Shown: positions 1 through 8,534, numbered from the stretch's first letter. The stretch is DNA of 64,000 bases from Martinezella lusitana (GCF_010668395.1 NZ_WUEY01000001.1:620001-684000); one strand, 5' to 3'. Notes: generated by a model from the sequence alone, not told the origin. Translations and numbers: made by a program.

Positions 1-252
1 ATCGAGCGCGACGCCGGAAAAGTCGATCTCCTCGCCCGCGAAATAACGCTTCACCTGGGCGATCACCTCTGCGACCGCCGGGGTCGGCGTGCCGGGCTGC
101 GCATCCGGCAGCCGGCGCAGAAGCAGGCGCTCGGTCGCTCCCGCATCCTTGGTCGGCAATTGAAAGCGCAGGATGCCGACATCGCTCCAGGCGATGCCGC
201 AGAAACCGCCGGCGGTTTCGAAGATCGAATAATTCTGCCTTGTCTCGTTCAT
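1..252 (-). CDS. Methylated-DNA--protein-cysteine methyltransferase, 5' part (partial)
   Basis: The first 84 codons of a minus-strand gene that runs off the left edge. The translation begins MNETRQNYSIFETAGGF and contains FCGIAWSDVGILRFQLP and VKRYFAGEEIDFSG, which matches the N-terminal ribonuclease-like domain of Ogt-type O6-alkylguanine DNA alkyltransferases. The PCHRV active-site region would lie beyond the edge, so catalytic competence cannot be checked. The ATG has a GGGAG ribosome site 9 bases upstream. These proteins repair O6-alkylguanine suicidally in the cytoplasm. The family call is from sequence resemblance only. Confidence 0.75.
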   Translation of the reverse strand, partial: MNETRQNYSIFETAGGFCGIAWSDVGILRFQLPTKDAGATERLLLRRLPDAQPGTPTPAVAEVIAQVKRYFAGEEIDFSGVALD

Positions 253-338
253 GACGAAAGCTCCCGTGTTTCCACTTGTCATGAAAATCGTCCCGGAGAG
301 CGTCGAATTCAACCCGATTCTTGCGAAGATCGAACGTT

Positions 339-380
339 GCCACCGTCTTTGCCACAACGAAATCGCGCAAAGACGGTGGC
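339..380. repeat. Perfect 14-bp inverted repeat (hairpin)
   Basis: GCCACCGTCTTTGC (339-352) and GCAAAGACGGTGGC (367-380) are exact reverse complements around a 14-base loop. The hairpin starts 12 bases after the stop codon of the minus-strand lipoprotein gene. It has no T-run, so it may be a factor-dependent terminator, an mRNA 3' stabiliser or a DNA dyad. Confidence 0.55.
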
Positions 381-391
381 GAGCACGTCTA

Positions 392-529
392 TCAATACCC
401 GCCGCCGGACGGAGGAGAACTCTGCGTCATGCCGCTGCCGGAACTGCCGCCACCGGACGTGGAGCAAGACGCGACCCCAAGGCCGATAAGAGCGAGAACA
501 ACGGCCGAAAAGAAAATTTTGGCACACAT
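392..529 (-). CDS. Small lipoprotein, 45 aa
   Basis: A 45-residue reading frame. It starts MCAKIFFSAVVLALIGLG, followed by VASC, which fits a lipobox with the lipidated Cys at residue 22. The remainder is Ser/Gly-rich (STSGGGSSGSG, then SSPPSGGGY). An AAAGGA ribosome site lies about 10 bases upstream of the ATG. The Asp+2 signal is absent (Ser follows Cys), so by E. coli rules it would go to the outer membrane. I do not recognise a functional family. The overlapping longer frame that starts at 539 has no signal sequence and is less plausible. Confidence 0.55.
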   Translation of the reverse strand: MCAKIFFSAVVLALIGLGVASCSTSGGGSSGSGMTQSSPPSGGGY

Positions 530-662
530 GGATGGTCATTCCTTTTTGAGAGAGAACGGCTACGAAACCCCAACTTGGAATGAACAGATCAGGCCGGACT
601 TTTATTCGGTCGCTCTTTTCAAAATGAGGATCGCCGGTCGCAGCCGCTCTCAGCTGCTATTT

Positions 663-677
663 GTTCTTGTTTTGTTC
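663..677. promoter_or_regulatory. LexA (SOS) box, GTTC-N7-GTTC
   Basis: The sequence GTTC TTGTTTT GTTC is an exact match to the alphaproteobacterial LexA operator GTTC-N7-GTTC. It lies 25 bases upstream of the phosphoesterase gene at 702, in the space divergent from the small lipoprotein gene. Matching the consensus is direct; repression by LexA is inferred. Confidence 0.6.
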
Positions 678-701
678 TTGATCTGACTGCTGTCTCGTCG
701 T

Positions 702-1382
702 ATGATTTCCGGATCGGGAAAATGGAAGGAGGCAGAGCGGGCAAGCTTTGAGCGATCCATGAAGAACAGCGGGCAACTTTCACTCAATCTTGGAAATGGA
801 TCGCGCAGCCGGACACCGCCGCCTCCGGGGCAAGAACCCGCCAATGGACTCTATTTTGCCATCCTGCCCGACCAGGAGACTGCCGCGCGCAGCTTTGAAC
901 TCGCCGGAACGTTTCACCGCCAATACAGCTTTTCAACGAAGCCGCGGCGCAAGGATCTATTTCATATCACCCTCTATCAAATGCAAATCGATCCGGCGCG
1001 CGAATTGCCGGAGGACGTAGCGTTTGCGGCAATGGAAGCAGCGTCGACGATCAGAAAGCGATCGTTTCCAGTCCTGTTCGATCGGGCTGTAAGCTTCGGC
1101 AATAGAGACAATCGGCCGCTTGTCTTGTGGAACAAGGATGGAAACGCGGAGCTGAAAGCGCTTCATCGCGAACTGGATGAAGCCGTGGAACTGACAGGCT
1201 TCAAGAGAGGGCGCGAAAAGCTGGTCGAGCCGCATATGACGCTGCTTTATCGCGGGCACGTTGTTCCGGATATCTTGCTTGAGGAACCCGTTTCGTGGAC
1301 CGCCAGGGATTTCGTGCTGATCAATAGCCTCTACGGCAAGGCAACTCACGATCATCTTTGCTATTGGACGCTGCACGACTGA
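702..1382 (+). CDS. 2'-5' RNA ligase / cyclic phosphodiesterase family protein (2H superfamily)
   Basis: A protein of up to 226 aa with the two H-x-T motifs of the LigT/ThpR 2H phosphoesterases: HIT at residues 88-90 and HMT at 178-180. Members act on 2',3'-cyclic phosphates or 2'-5' linkages in RNA; the real substrate here is unknown. The start is uncertain. The ATG at 702 has no clear ribosome site, and an internal ATG at 759 lies about 30 bases after an AAGGAGG. The first 45 residues are Pro/Ser/Arg-rich and are not needed for the fold. A LexA box sits just upstream. It converges with the SulP gene, 9 bases away. Confidence 0.75.
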   Translation: MISGSGKWKEAERASFERSMKNSGQLSLNLGNGSRSRTPPPPGQEPANGLYFAILPDQETAARSFELAGTFHRQYSFSTKPRRKDLFHITLYQMQIDPARELPEDVAFAAMEAASTIRKRSFPVLFDRAVSFGNRDNRPLVLWNKDGNAELKALHRELDEAVELTGFKRGREKLVEPHMTLLYRGHVVPDILLEEPVSWTARDFVLINSLYGKATHDHLCYWTLHD

Positions 1383-1391
1383 ATGGGGCGC

Positions 1392-3029
1392 TCAAGCCTT
1401 TGGCTGATCGCCCGCCATCACCGCCGCAACGGCGTCATCGACGCTGAAGCTGCAGCGGCCGTTGACGTCGGCAATGCCGGCGACCGTCATGAGATCGCGG
1501 ACGCGGTCATGCACACGGGCAAACTGGACGCGCAGGCCCGTGCGCTGCATGGCGCCATCGAATTCCGTCAGGGCATCCATCGCCGTGCTGTCGATGTCGG
1601 AGCTTTCCTCCAGGCTGAGGATGACGGCCCGCAGCCCGGTTTCGCTGCGGCTGTCCGAAAGTATCTCGCCGAAGATCGTATCGGCATTGCCGAAGAACAG
1701 GGTTTCGCCGGGGCGCCAGATGGCGATGCCCGGTATCTCGGAGGCATTGTCGTGTCTGGCGATATCGACGAAGTCATGGCTGTTGTCCAGCCGGCCCAGA
1801 CGGGCGACATGCGGCGACGCCAGGCGATGCATCATGGCGGCGAGCGAGAGCGCGATCGCCAGCAGCATGCCGTTGAGGACGCCGAAGGCCAGCACGCCGA
1901 CAGCGGCGCCCAGCGCCACGTAGAAATCGCGATGCAGGCGGCGCAGACGCAGGATCGGGCTTGGATCGAGCGCATGAGTAAGGGCTGCGATAACAACGGC
2001 TGCCAGCACCGGTTCCGGCAGAAGCGCGACGAGCGGCCCGGCGCAGGCAATCAGGACCGCAAGGCCGATAGCGGCAAAGACGGTGGTGGCCCGCGTCTTC
2101 GCCCCGGCCGCCTCGCTGGCGAAACCGGCGGAAAAACCCGCGCCGACCGGCATGCCCTGAACGACGGCGCTCGCTATGTTGGCAGCACCGAGCGCGCCAA
2201 GCTCGCGATTGACCTCCAGCGTCTCGCCGTAGCGCAGCGCTAGGGCCCGCATCGTTCCCCAGGATTCGGCAAAGAGGATCAGCACGAGCGGCACGGTGAA
2301 CTGCACGAGCCGCGAATAGGACGTCCAGTCGGCATCCGGCAACGACGGCCACTGCGGCAGGATCTCGATAGGTCCGACCAGCTTCACCCCATGGCTTTCA
2401 AGGCCGAACAGATAGGAGGATAGGATGCCGGCGGCGAGCACGAGGAAGGCGCCGGGAACACCCGGCAGTCGCTTCAGCAGCAGCAATGCCGCCAGCGCGA
2501 CGACACCAACGGCGACGCTGATCGGATTCCATTGCAGGACGGCACCGAACAGCGCGGCCGCATAGGTCAGGATGTTCGAGCCCTGCACGGGCACGCCGAC
2601 GAGGATCGGAAGCTGATGCAGGATGATGGTGATCGCCAACCCGAAGGCGAAGCCGCGCAGCACGGGCCGCGAAATGAAGCCGGTGATGCCGCCAAGGCGC
2701 AATGCGCCGGCGACGACGAAAAGAATGCCGGCAAGCGCCACGGCTACCGTGGCAAGCCCCGCCTTGACGGTGGCGTCGCCCGGCACCACCGCCAAGGTGG
2801 CGGCAAGAATGGCGGCCGACGAGGATGTGGGAGAGACGATGGCGAAGCGGCTGCGCCCGAATATGGCATAGACCAGACATCCGGCGATGCCGGCGAGGAT
2901 GGCCCGATGCGGCGGCAGACCTGCAATCCCTGCGTAAGCGACCGCTTCCGGCAACATCAGCCCGGCAACCGATATGCCCGCGACCAGATCCGCCTTGTCC
3001 ACCACGAACCAACTGCCCAGCTTCGTCAT
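1392..3029 (-). CDS. SulP-family inorganic anion transporter with STAS domain
   Basis: A 545-aa inner-membrane protein. The N-terminal half has the SulP signature GLMLPEAVAYAGIAGLPP followed by about ten hydrophobic helices. The last 110 or so residues form a cytoplasmic STAS domain (RAVILSLEESSDIDSTAMDAL). The length and order fit SulP carriers, which move sulfate, bicarbonate or other anions with H+ or Na+. The substrate cannot be read from the sequence. It is a single gene, without an adjacent carbonic anhydrase or sulfur gene. Confidence 0.88.
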   Translation of the reverse strand: MTKLGSWFVVDKADLVAGISVAGLMLPEAVAYAGIAGLPPHRAILAGIAGCLVYAIFGRSRFAIVSPTSSSAAILAATLAVVPGDATVKAGLATVAVALAGILFVVAGALRLGGITGFISRPVLRGFAFGLAITIILHQLPILVGVPVQGSNILTYAAALFGAVLQWNPISVAVGVVALAALLLLKRLPGVPGAFLVLAAGILSSYLFGLESHGVKLVGPIEILPQWPSLPDADWTSYSRLVQFTVPLVLILFAESWGTMRALALRYGETLEVNRELGALGAANIASAVVQGMPVGAGFSAGFASEAAGAKTRATTVFAAIGLAVLIACAGPLVALLPEPVLAAVVIAALTHALDPSPILRLRRLHRDFYVALGAAVGVLAFGVLNGMLLAIALSLAAMMHRLASPHVARLGRLDNSHDFVDIARHDNASEIPGIAIWRPGETLFFGNADTIFGEILSDSRSETGLRAVILSLEESSDIDSTAMDALTEFDGAMQRTGLRVQFARVHDRVRDLMTVAGIADVNGRCSFSVDDAVAAVMAGDQPKA

Positions 3030-3118
3030 CGATCACCGACCGTAAGGATCGCCCATCCACCTATGGATAGAGATTCGCCGCCTGGCTGCAACAGGAAAAT
3101 TCTGATCGGAAGCTGGCC

Positions 3119-4000
3119 TTACGCGGCCGCGTCAGCGCCATCGCGCAGCGGGCAGCTTCGCCCGATGACGTCGGTGACGAAGTCCATCACCGCCCGGATC
3201 GCCGGCGAGCGGCGCAGATCCGGATAGGTGACGAGCCAGAGGTCGCGCGTGGGCGACGGGATCGCCACGGGCAGGCGCGTCAGACCCGCCTCGCGATTGC
3301 CCAGAAAGGCCGGAAGCGCCACGACGCCGAGGCCGGCGCGCGCGGCCTCGAGCTGGCCGAATACGTCGGTGGCGCGAAAGACGATCGGCCGGCCGTCGAG
3401 GAGGCTGCGCAGCCAAGTCTGCTGCGTCAGATGCTCCATTGCCGTGTCGTAACCGATGAAAGCCCAATCCTTCTCGGGCATTTGCGCCACGGACGGTATG
3501 GCATAGAGGCCAAAGCGCATGACCCCGATGCGCCGCACCAGCAGATCGCTCTCTTCCGGCCGCGTCATGCGCACGGCAATGTCGGCCTCGCCGTAATTGA
3601 GCGCGGCCCGGCGGGTGACGCCTGCAATGGTGAGGGTGATATCCGGATGCTCCGCGCGGAACAGGGCGGCTTTCTGGGCGAGAAGATGGGCGGCGATCGA
3701 GGGCGGCGCGCTGACCTTGACGGCAGCCGAAAGGCCGGCGACGGCGCTCTTCGAATAACGCCTGATCGCCTCGACATTCTCCTCCATCCCCGTCACCAGT
3801 TCGGCAATGGCGCGGCCGTCCGCCGTCAAAGGCGAGGTGCGCGGCCGCCGGTCGATGAGGCGCAGGTCGAGCGACCGCTCCAGCGCGGCAATGCGCCGGC
3901 CGACCGTTGCGTGGTCGACGCCCAGCTCCCGCGCCGCCGCCGAAAGCGAGCCGGTTCGTGCCAGGGTGGCGAAATGAAGAAGGTCCTGCCAATCGATCAT
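3119..4000 (-). CDS. LysR-family transcriptional regulator
   Basis: 293 aa. The N-terminal winged helix-turn-helix is clear (residues 1-60, LLHFATLARTGSLSAAAREL, then LGVDHATVGRRIAALE). The C-terminal substrate-binding domain follows. I chose the ATG at 4000, which begins directly at the HTH; the longer open frame to 4213 would run through the promoter and start of the divergent gene. The 91-base gap to the quinone oxidoreductase gene holds a CGGT-N8-ACCG dyad (4022-4037) that could be its operator. It probably controls that neighbour. Confidence 0.88.
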   Translation of the reverse strand: MIDWQDLLHFATLARTGSLSAAARELGVDHATVGRRIAALERSLDLRLIDRRPRTSPLTADGRAIAELVTGMEENVEAIRRYSKSAVAGLSAAVKVSAPPSIAAHLLAQKAALFRAEHPDITLTIAGVTRRAALNYGEADIAVRMTRPEESDLLVRRIGVMRFGLYAIPSVAQMPEKDWAFIGYDTAMEHLTQQTWLRSLLDGRPIVFRATDVFGQLEAARAGLGVVALPAFLGNREAGLTRLPVAIPSPTRDLWLVTYPDLRRSPAIRAVMDFVTDVIGRSCPLRDGADAAA

Positions 4001-4091
4001 CGGTGCATTATTGCACAGATACGGTGAGTTCATACCGAATTTATTCAAATCGGCGTTTATGGTCAAAGGTCTCCTGAAAGGAGACTTCCGC

Positions 4092-5066
4092 ATGCCCCTA
4101 GCGATTGCCATTACCGGCCCCGGTGGACCCGAGGCCATGAAAGCCGTCGATCTCCCAGCCACAGAACCAGGCTCCGGCCAAGCCCGGATCCGCCAAAGCA
4201 TATCCGGCGTCAACTTTGTCGATATCTATGTCCGTTCCGGGCTCTATCCGCTGCCGCCGGGTCAGAGCGTGCTCGGTTTCGAGGGCGCCGGCGTCATCGA
4301 GGCGGTCGGCCCCGACGTCGAAGGGCTGAAGGCCGGTGACCGTGTCGCCTATATCGGCCACCCGCTCGGCAGCTACGCCGAGGTGCGCACGATGCCGGCC
4401 GCCCGTCTTGTGAAATTACCCGACGACGTCAGCGAGCGGGTTGCCGGCAGCACGATGCTGCGCGGGCTGACAGCCCATATGGTGCTGCAAAAGGTCTATC
4501 CCGTAAAAGCCGGCGAATGGGTGCTGGTCCACGCAGGAGCCGGCGGCCTCGGCCAGCTCGTCACGCGCCTTGCCAAGCGGCTCGGCGCGAACGTCATCGC
4601 CACGGTCGGCTCCGAAGCCAAGGCCGGTTTTGCCTACGAGGCCGGAGCCGATGTGGTTCTCCTGCATACATCCGAGGATTGGGTGGAGGAAGCGCGCCGC
4701 ATTGCCGATGGCCGCGGCGTCCATCTCGCCATCGACGGGATCGGCGGCACGATGCTGTCGCAGACGCTTGCCTCCGTCCGCCCCTTCGGCATGGTGGCAA
4801 GCGTCGGCCAGGCCGCCGGCCCTATCCCGCCGATCCAGATCGAGGAGCTGACCGCGCCCCGCGCCATCGGCTTGGCGCGACCGAGCATATTGACCTACGC
4901 GAACGATCCTGAACTTTATCGTCAAGGCACGACGGCGCTGATGGCGGCGCTGCAGGCCGGACTGGTCAATCCGATCGGCGCCGAATACGAGCTCAAGGAT
5001 GCGGCCCGCGCCCACGCCGATCTCGAGGCCGGGCGCACGACAGCCAGTGTCATCCTCACGATGTGA
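4092..5066 (+). CDS. NADPH:quinone oxidoreductase (zeta-crystallin-like MDR family)
   Basis: 324 aa. A GroES-like N-terminal domain (VNFVDIYVRSGLYP, LGFEGAGVIEAVG) is followed by a Rossmann domain with the nucleotide motif HAGAGGLGQ. It lacks the zinc-ligand cysteines of alcohol dehydrogenases, as expected for quinone oxidoreductases of 324-327 aa. The start is fixed by AAGGAGA 8 bases before the ATG. It catalyses NADPH-dependent one-electron reduction of quinones in characterised relatives. It is divergent from a LysR regulator, a common pairing for electrophile-responsive reductases. Confidence 0.88.
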   Translation: MPLAIAITGPGGPEAMKAVDLPATEPGSGQARIRQSISGVNFVDIYVRSGLYPLPPGQSVLGFEGAGVIEAVGPDVEGLKAGDRVAYIGHPLGSYAEVRTMPAARLVKLPDDVSERVAGSTMLRGLTAHMVLQKVYPVKAGEWVLVHAGAGGLGQLVTRLAKRLGANVIATVGSEAKAGFAYEAGADVVLLHTSEDWVEEARRIADGRGVHLAIDGIGGTMLSQTLASVRPFGMVASVGQAAGPIPPIQIEELTAPRAIGLARPSILTYANDPELYRQGTTALMAALQAGLVNPIGAEYELKDAARAHADLEAGRTTASVILTM

Positions 5067-5079
5067 GGCGTTTCGGGCG

Positions 5080-5097
5080 GGGCCGGCAAACCGGCCC
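5080..5097 (+). terminator. Hairpin after the quinone oxidoreductase gene
   Basis: GGGCCGG and CCGGCCC arms with a CAAA loop lie 13 bases past the stop codon. No T-run follows, so intrinsic termination is uncertain. Confidence 0.4.
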
Positions 5098-5288
5098 TGC
5101 TCCCGCGATGCGGGATTTTCAGAGGCACGCATAATCAATTCATCCCGTCAATGGCTTTTGCTGCAAGGCAGCAATTCGTTGACCATGCCTGCCCTTGCCT
5201 GATACCGGTTATCCGTGGCGACGCACGGCCGCTGGGCCGCCGCCGTCATGGCTATCCGATACAAACCCCGTCCTTCGTGGCAAACAGC

Positions 5289-6506
5289 ATGGACACCGTT
5301 GCCGGTGCCCGCAGGCGATATCCCGTGAACACTGCCTCCCAGACCGTCCGCTCCACCTCGACGCTATCCCTCCTGTCGATCGTCGCACTGACATTCTTCG
5401 GCTACATCGCCATCGGCCTTCCGCTCGCGGTGCTGCCGACCTATGTCGATAGCGGCCTCGGCTTCGGCGTCATCTGGGCCGGCATCGCCGTCAGTACGCA
5501 ATATGTCGCGACCATCGTAAGCCGCGCGCAGGTCGGGCGGCTCTGCGATCAATACGGGCCACGCCGCTCGGTCTTGCTCGGGTTCCTTGCCTACGGGCTT
5601 TCCGGCGTGCTGACGCTCGCCTCCACGTTCACGGTCCATGTCCCGACGGCGAGCCTTGCGCTGCTGCTTGCCGGCCGGCTGGCGCTCGGCATCGGCGAAA
5701 GCTGGGTGAGCACGGCGGCGATCACCTGGGCGATCGGCCTGATGGGGTCGCGCGAGACGGTTCGCATCATCTCCTGGAACGGCATCGCCACCTACGGCGG
5801 CATCGCGCTCGCCGCACCTTTCGGCGCCTGGCTGCAGGGGCAATACGGCTTCTTCGCCATCGGCGTCGTCACCATCGTCCTTGCCGTCGCCGGCTTCATG
5901 CTGGCGCAGACGCGGCCGCCCGTGCCCGGCGTCAAGGAAAAGGGCATCGGCACCGGCCAGGTGCTGAGCCGGGTCGCGCCGTTCGGCATCGCGCTCGCGC
6001 TTGCCTCCAGCGGCTTCGGCGTGGTCATGGCTTTCGTCGCGCTGTTCTTCCATAGCCGCAACTGGGATGGCGCTTCTTTCGCCCTTAGTGCTTTCGGCCT
6101 CGCCTTCATGGGCGTACGCCTCGGCCTTGCACAGGCAGTCGCCCGCTTCGGCGGCCTGCCGCTGGTGCGAATTTCTCTCGTCATCGAGATCATCGGGCTG
6201 GCGGCTCTTGCCCTCGCCCCCTCCCCGACCGTCGCCATCATCGGCGCGGCGCTTGCCGGCGCCGGCTTTGCGCCTGTCTTCCCGGCGCTCGGCAACGAAG
6301 CCATGGAACGCATCCCGCCGCAGAATCGCGGCGTCGCGCTCGGGCTTTATTCGATCTTCCTCGATGTGTCGCTCGGCAGCACCGGCCCGATCGCGGGTCT
6401 GTTCGCCGATCATCTCGGTTATGCCGCGCCCTTCTCCTTCGGCGTCGGCGCGGTGCTGTTCGGCCTGATCCTGAGCTTCTGCCTGCGCAGGAACCGCAGC
6501 CTCTGA
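5289..6506 (+). CDS. MFS transporter (YhhS / arabinose-efflux-like)
   Basis: 405 aa with about twelve hydrophobic helices. The opening SLLSIVALTFFGYIAIGLPL and the loop RLCDQYGPRRSVLLG (the MFS motif A region) resemble the YhhS group. It is an inner-membrane proton-driven exporter; the substrate is unknown. The start is ambiguous: the ATG at 5289 and a GTG at 5325 both precede the first helix and neither has a strong ribosome site. The frame is open back to 5151, but that extension is Arg-rich and not membrane-like. Confidence 0.8.
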   Translation: MDTVAGARRRYPVNTASQTVRSTSTLSLLSIVALTFFGYIAIGLPLAVLPTYVDSGLGFGVIWAGIAVSTQYVATIVSRAQVGRLCDQYGPRRSVLLGFLAYGLSGVLTLASTFTVHVPTASLALLLAGRLALGIGESWVSTAAITWAIGLMGSRETVRIISWNGIATYGGIALAAPFGAWLQGQYGFFAIGVVTIVLAVAGFMLAQTRPPVPGVKEKGIGTGQVLSRVAPFGIALALASSGFGVVMAFVALFFHSRNWDGASFALSAFGLAFMGVRLGLAQAVARFGGLPLVRISLVIEIIGLAALALAPSPTVAIIGAALAGAGFAPVFPALGNEAMERIPPQNRGVALGLYSIFLDVSLGSTGPIAGLFADHLGYAAPFSFGVGAVLFGLILSFCLRRNRSL

Positions 6507-6625
6507 CAGGCATTTCGACCCACTCTCTCCGACCCTAATCTGGTCGGATCGCGACAAACGGTTGCGGCATGCGGGCAACGCTTGATATGGGTCTGCGATC
6601 ATTATCGGCAGCAGGAGGCCCGCAC

Positions 6626-7687
6626 ATGAACGTCACCGAAATCGTTATAGAGGGCGACACTCCGGGGATTGCCTGGCGGCTGCCAATCCTGCATTTCGCC
6701 GGCAACAGGGCCGATGCGCCCAAGGTCTATATTCAGGCCGCCCTGCATGCCGGCGAGCTTCCGGGCACGGCCCTGGTGCATTTCCTGTGCGAGCGGCTTC
6801 GCAAAGCGGAAGCTGCCGGGACTATCTCGAGCGATATCGTCGTCGTGCCGCATGCCAATCCGATCGGCGCGGCGCAATCGCACTTCGGCGAGATGCAAGG
6901 CCGCTTCGACCTGGGCTCGCGCACCAATTTCAACCGCGATTTCCCACTGATCTCCTTGCGCGACCGCGATCATCTGATCGAGAATCTCGAACGCTATCCC
7001 GCTGTCGACAGGCTGAAGCGGCAGCTGATCCACATGGCGCTCGGCGCCGATCTGGTGATCGATCTCCACTGTGACGACGAATCCCTGCAATATGCCTATA
7101 TCGACGAGGCTTTCTGGCCCGAGGCGGCGGACCTCGCCGCAGCGCTTAAGATGGATGCCGTGCTGTTGTCGGACGGCGAAAGCTCGGCTTTCGAGGAAGC
7201 CGTCAGCTTTGCCTGGAAATACGAAGTGCCTGGAGAAAAGAAGGCACAACTGCCGGGCAAGCTTTCGGTGACGGTCGAATTGCGCGGCACCCGCGATGTC
7301 TATCCGGAAATGGCAAAGGACGATGCCGAAGGCCTCTGGCGCTTCCTGGCGGCGCGCGGCGCGGTGCAGGACGACAGCGTCGCACTCGGCGCCTTTGCCG
7401 GGCCTGCCGTGCCGCTCGACAATGTCGAGATGATCCGCGCTCCGCAGGCTGGAACCGTGCTTTTCCATCGCAACATCGGCGAGCGCGTCGAAGCGGGCGA
7501 TCTGCTGGCGACCATCATCACAGCCCCAGGCATGCCGGACGGAACCATCGATGTCCGCGCACCGCAGGCGGGCCTGATCGTGACCCGCGTTTCGGACCGG
7601 CTGGTACGCCGTCGGGGCGACCTGATGAAGATCGGCTCGGAAAAGCCAAGCTCGGTCGTTCGCAAGCCGGGCACGCTGGAAGACTAG
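6626..7687 (+). CDS. Succinylglutamate desuccinylase / aspartoacylase family hydrolase
   Basis: 353 aa. The zinc-site pattern H-x-x-E is visible in ALHAGELPG and the third ligand in DLHCDD; NFNRDFP is also typical of the family. The C-terminal 70 residues form a biotinyl-like barrel (IRAPQAGTVLFHRNIGERVEAGD). The family removes acyl groups from amino acids, but many members near transporters have unknown substrates. The start is set by AGGAGG 8 bases upstream of the ATG. No arginine-catabolic genes are nearby, so a role in the AST pathway is not supported. Confidence 0.82.
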   Translation: MNVTEIVIEGDTPGIAWRLPILHFAGNRADAPKVYIQAALHAGELPGTALVHFLCERLRKAEAAGTISSDIVVVPHANPIGAAQSHFGEMQGRFDLGSRTNFNRDFPLISLRDRDHLIENLERYPAVDRLKRQLIHMALGADLVIDLHCDDESLQYAYIDEAFWPEAADLAAALKMDAVLLSDGESSAFEEAVSFAWKYEVPGEKKAQLPGKLSVTVELRGTRDVYPEMAKDDAEGLWRFLAARGAVQDDSVALGAFAGPAVPLDNVEMIRAPQAGTVLFHRNIGERVEAGDLLATIITAPGMPDGTIDVRAPQAGLIVTRVSDRLVRRRGDLMKIGSEKPSSVVRKPGTLED

Positions 7688-7693
7688 GCCGCC

Positions 7694-7909
7694 CTACCGG
7701 CCGTCAATCACCTTACATCGTATGGCAAAGGCGATGACGGTCGCTTCCCGCAGGAGCGTACCGAGACGGCGAACAAGATGTTGCGCGCCCATAAGGGCCG
7801 CGAGGACGACGTCCGTTAGCCGGGTTATTTTTGAACGATTTTCCATCACGATCATGCCTCCGATCGAATTGATGCAGGCGATGTTCAGATCATCGAAGGA
7901 AGCAATCAT
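7694..7909 (-). CDS. Possible small protein, 71 aa
   Basis: Reads MIASFDDLNIACINSIGG, with a hydrophobic-amphipathic middle (LTDVVLAALMGAQHLVRRLG). A GAAGGG sequence lies very close (3 bases) to the ATG, so translation efficiency is doubtful. The start lies directly beside the 19-bp palindrome at 7912-7956, downstream of the MarR gene on the same strand. I recognise no family; it may not be a gene. Confidence 0.25.
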   Translation of the reverse strand: MIASFDDLNIACINSIGGMIVMENRSKITRLTDVVLAALMGAQHLVRRLGTLLREATVIAFAIRCKVIDGR

Positions 7910-7911
7910 GC

Positions 7912-7956
7912 GCCCTTCAAAATATATGCATGCATAGTGCATATATTTTGAAGGGC
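7912..7956. repeat. 19-bp perfect palindrome downstream of marR-like gene
   Basis: GCCCTTCAAAATATATGCA (7912-7930) and its exact complement (7938-7956) flank a 7-base loop. It lies 23 bases past the stop codon of the MarR-family gene. Its core, ATATGCA...TGCATAT, repeats the dyad found at that gene's promoter (8516-8534). It could be an RNA terminator or a second regulator-binding site. Confidence 0.7.
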
Positions 7957-7978
7957 TGTCAAGGCCGTGTTCCCGAGG

Positions 7979-8500
7979 CTATGTCATGAAGGTGATGGGG
8001 CAGCGATCCTGGTCGCAAACGCCCTGATCGCAAACGCGACAGACCACATCCTGATCGTCGCCGAGATCGACCAGGGCCGGCAACAGCTTCTCGACCAGGC
8101 GACCTAGCTGATCCGCCTCTTCAGGCTTCAAGGCTTTGAACGCCCGGCCGATGACGGCGCGGCGGGCGGCAAGGCTACGATCGAAAAGCACACGGCCGCT
8201 CTCGGTCAATTGCAGCGATCGGGCGCGCTTGTCCCCTTCGACGCCGCCGGCGCGCAACACGAGATCGGACGCCACCAACTGGTCGACAAGGCGCACGGTG
8301 GCGGAATGGGAGAGCGCGATCATCCGGCGCAGGGTCTCGATGGTCAGGCCGGGCTCGGTGCCGATTTGAACGATGGCAGCAATGGCGCTCGGCCCAAGGC
8401 CGGTTTCGTCGGCAAAAGCCTTTTCCATCTTGTCCACCAGAGCGAGGCTCATGGCGCCAAAGAGATTTTCCAGCCGCAAAGTTTCCCTGTCTGTCGTCAT
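7979..8500 (-). CDS. MarR-family regulator with C-terminal Cys cluster
   Basis: 173 aa. A MarR winged helix (residues about 35-105: LTIETLRRMIALSHSATVRL, then VDQLVASDLVLR) is followed by a helical end. The tail holds Cys154, Cys157, Cys162 and Cys167 (VVCRVCDQGVCDQDRCP), a CxxC-x4-C-x4-C pattern suited to metal or redox sensing. I chose the ATG at 8500 because translation starting further upstream would run through the dyad at 8516-8534, which looks like its operator. It is divergent from an ArsC-family gene. Autoregulation is inferred. Confidence 0.82.
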   Translation of the reverse strand: MTTDRETLRLENLFGAMSLALVDKMEKAFADETGLGPSAIAAIVQIGTEPGLTIETLRRMIALSHSATVRLVDQLVASDLVLRAGGVEGDKRARSLQLTESGRVLFDRSLAARRAVIGRAFKALKPEEADQLGRLVEKLLPALVDLGDDQDVVCRVCDQGVCDQDRCPITFMT

Positions 8501-8515
8501 GCTCTGTCCGCCATG

Positions 8516-8534
8516 AATATGCATGCTGCATATT
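8516..8534. promoter_or_regulatory. Palindromic operator, AATATGCA-TGC-TGCATATT
   Basis: Two exact 8-bp arms around a 3-base centre, 16 bases upstream of the MarR-family start codon and in the divergent space shared with the ArsC-family gene. MarR proteins usually bind such dyads. The similar core in the 7912-7956 palindrome supports a specific sequence. Confidence 0.55.
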
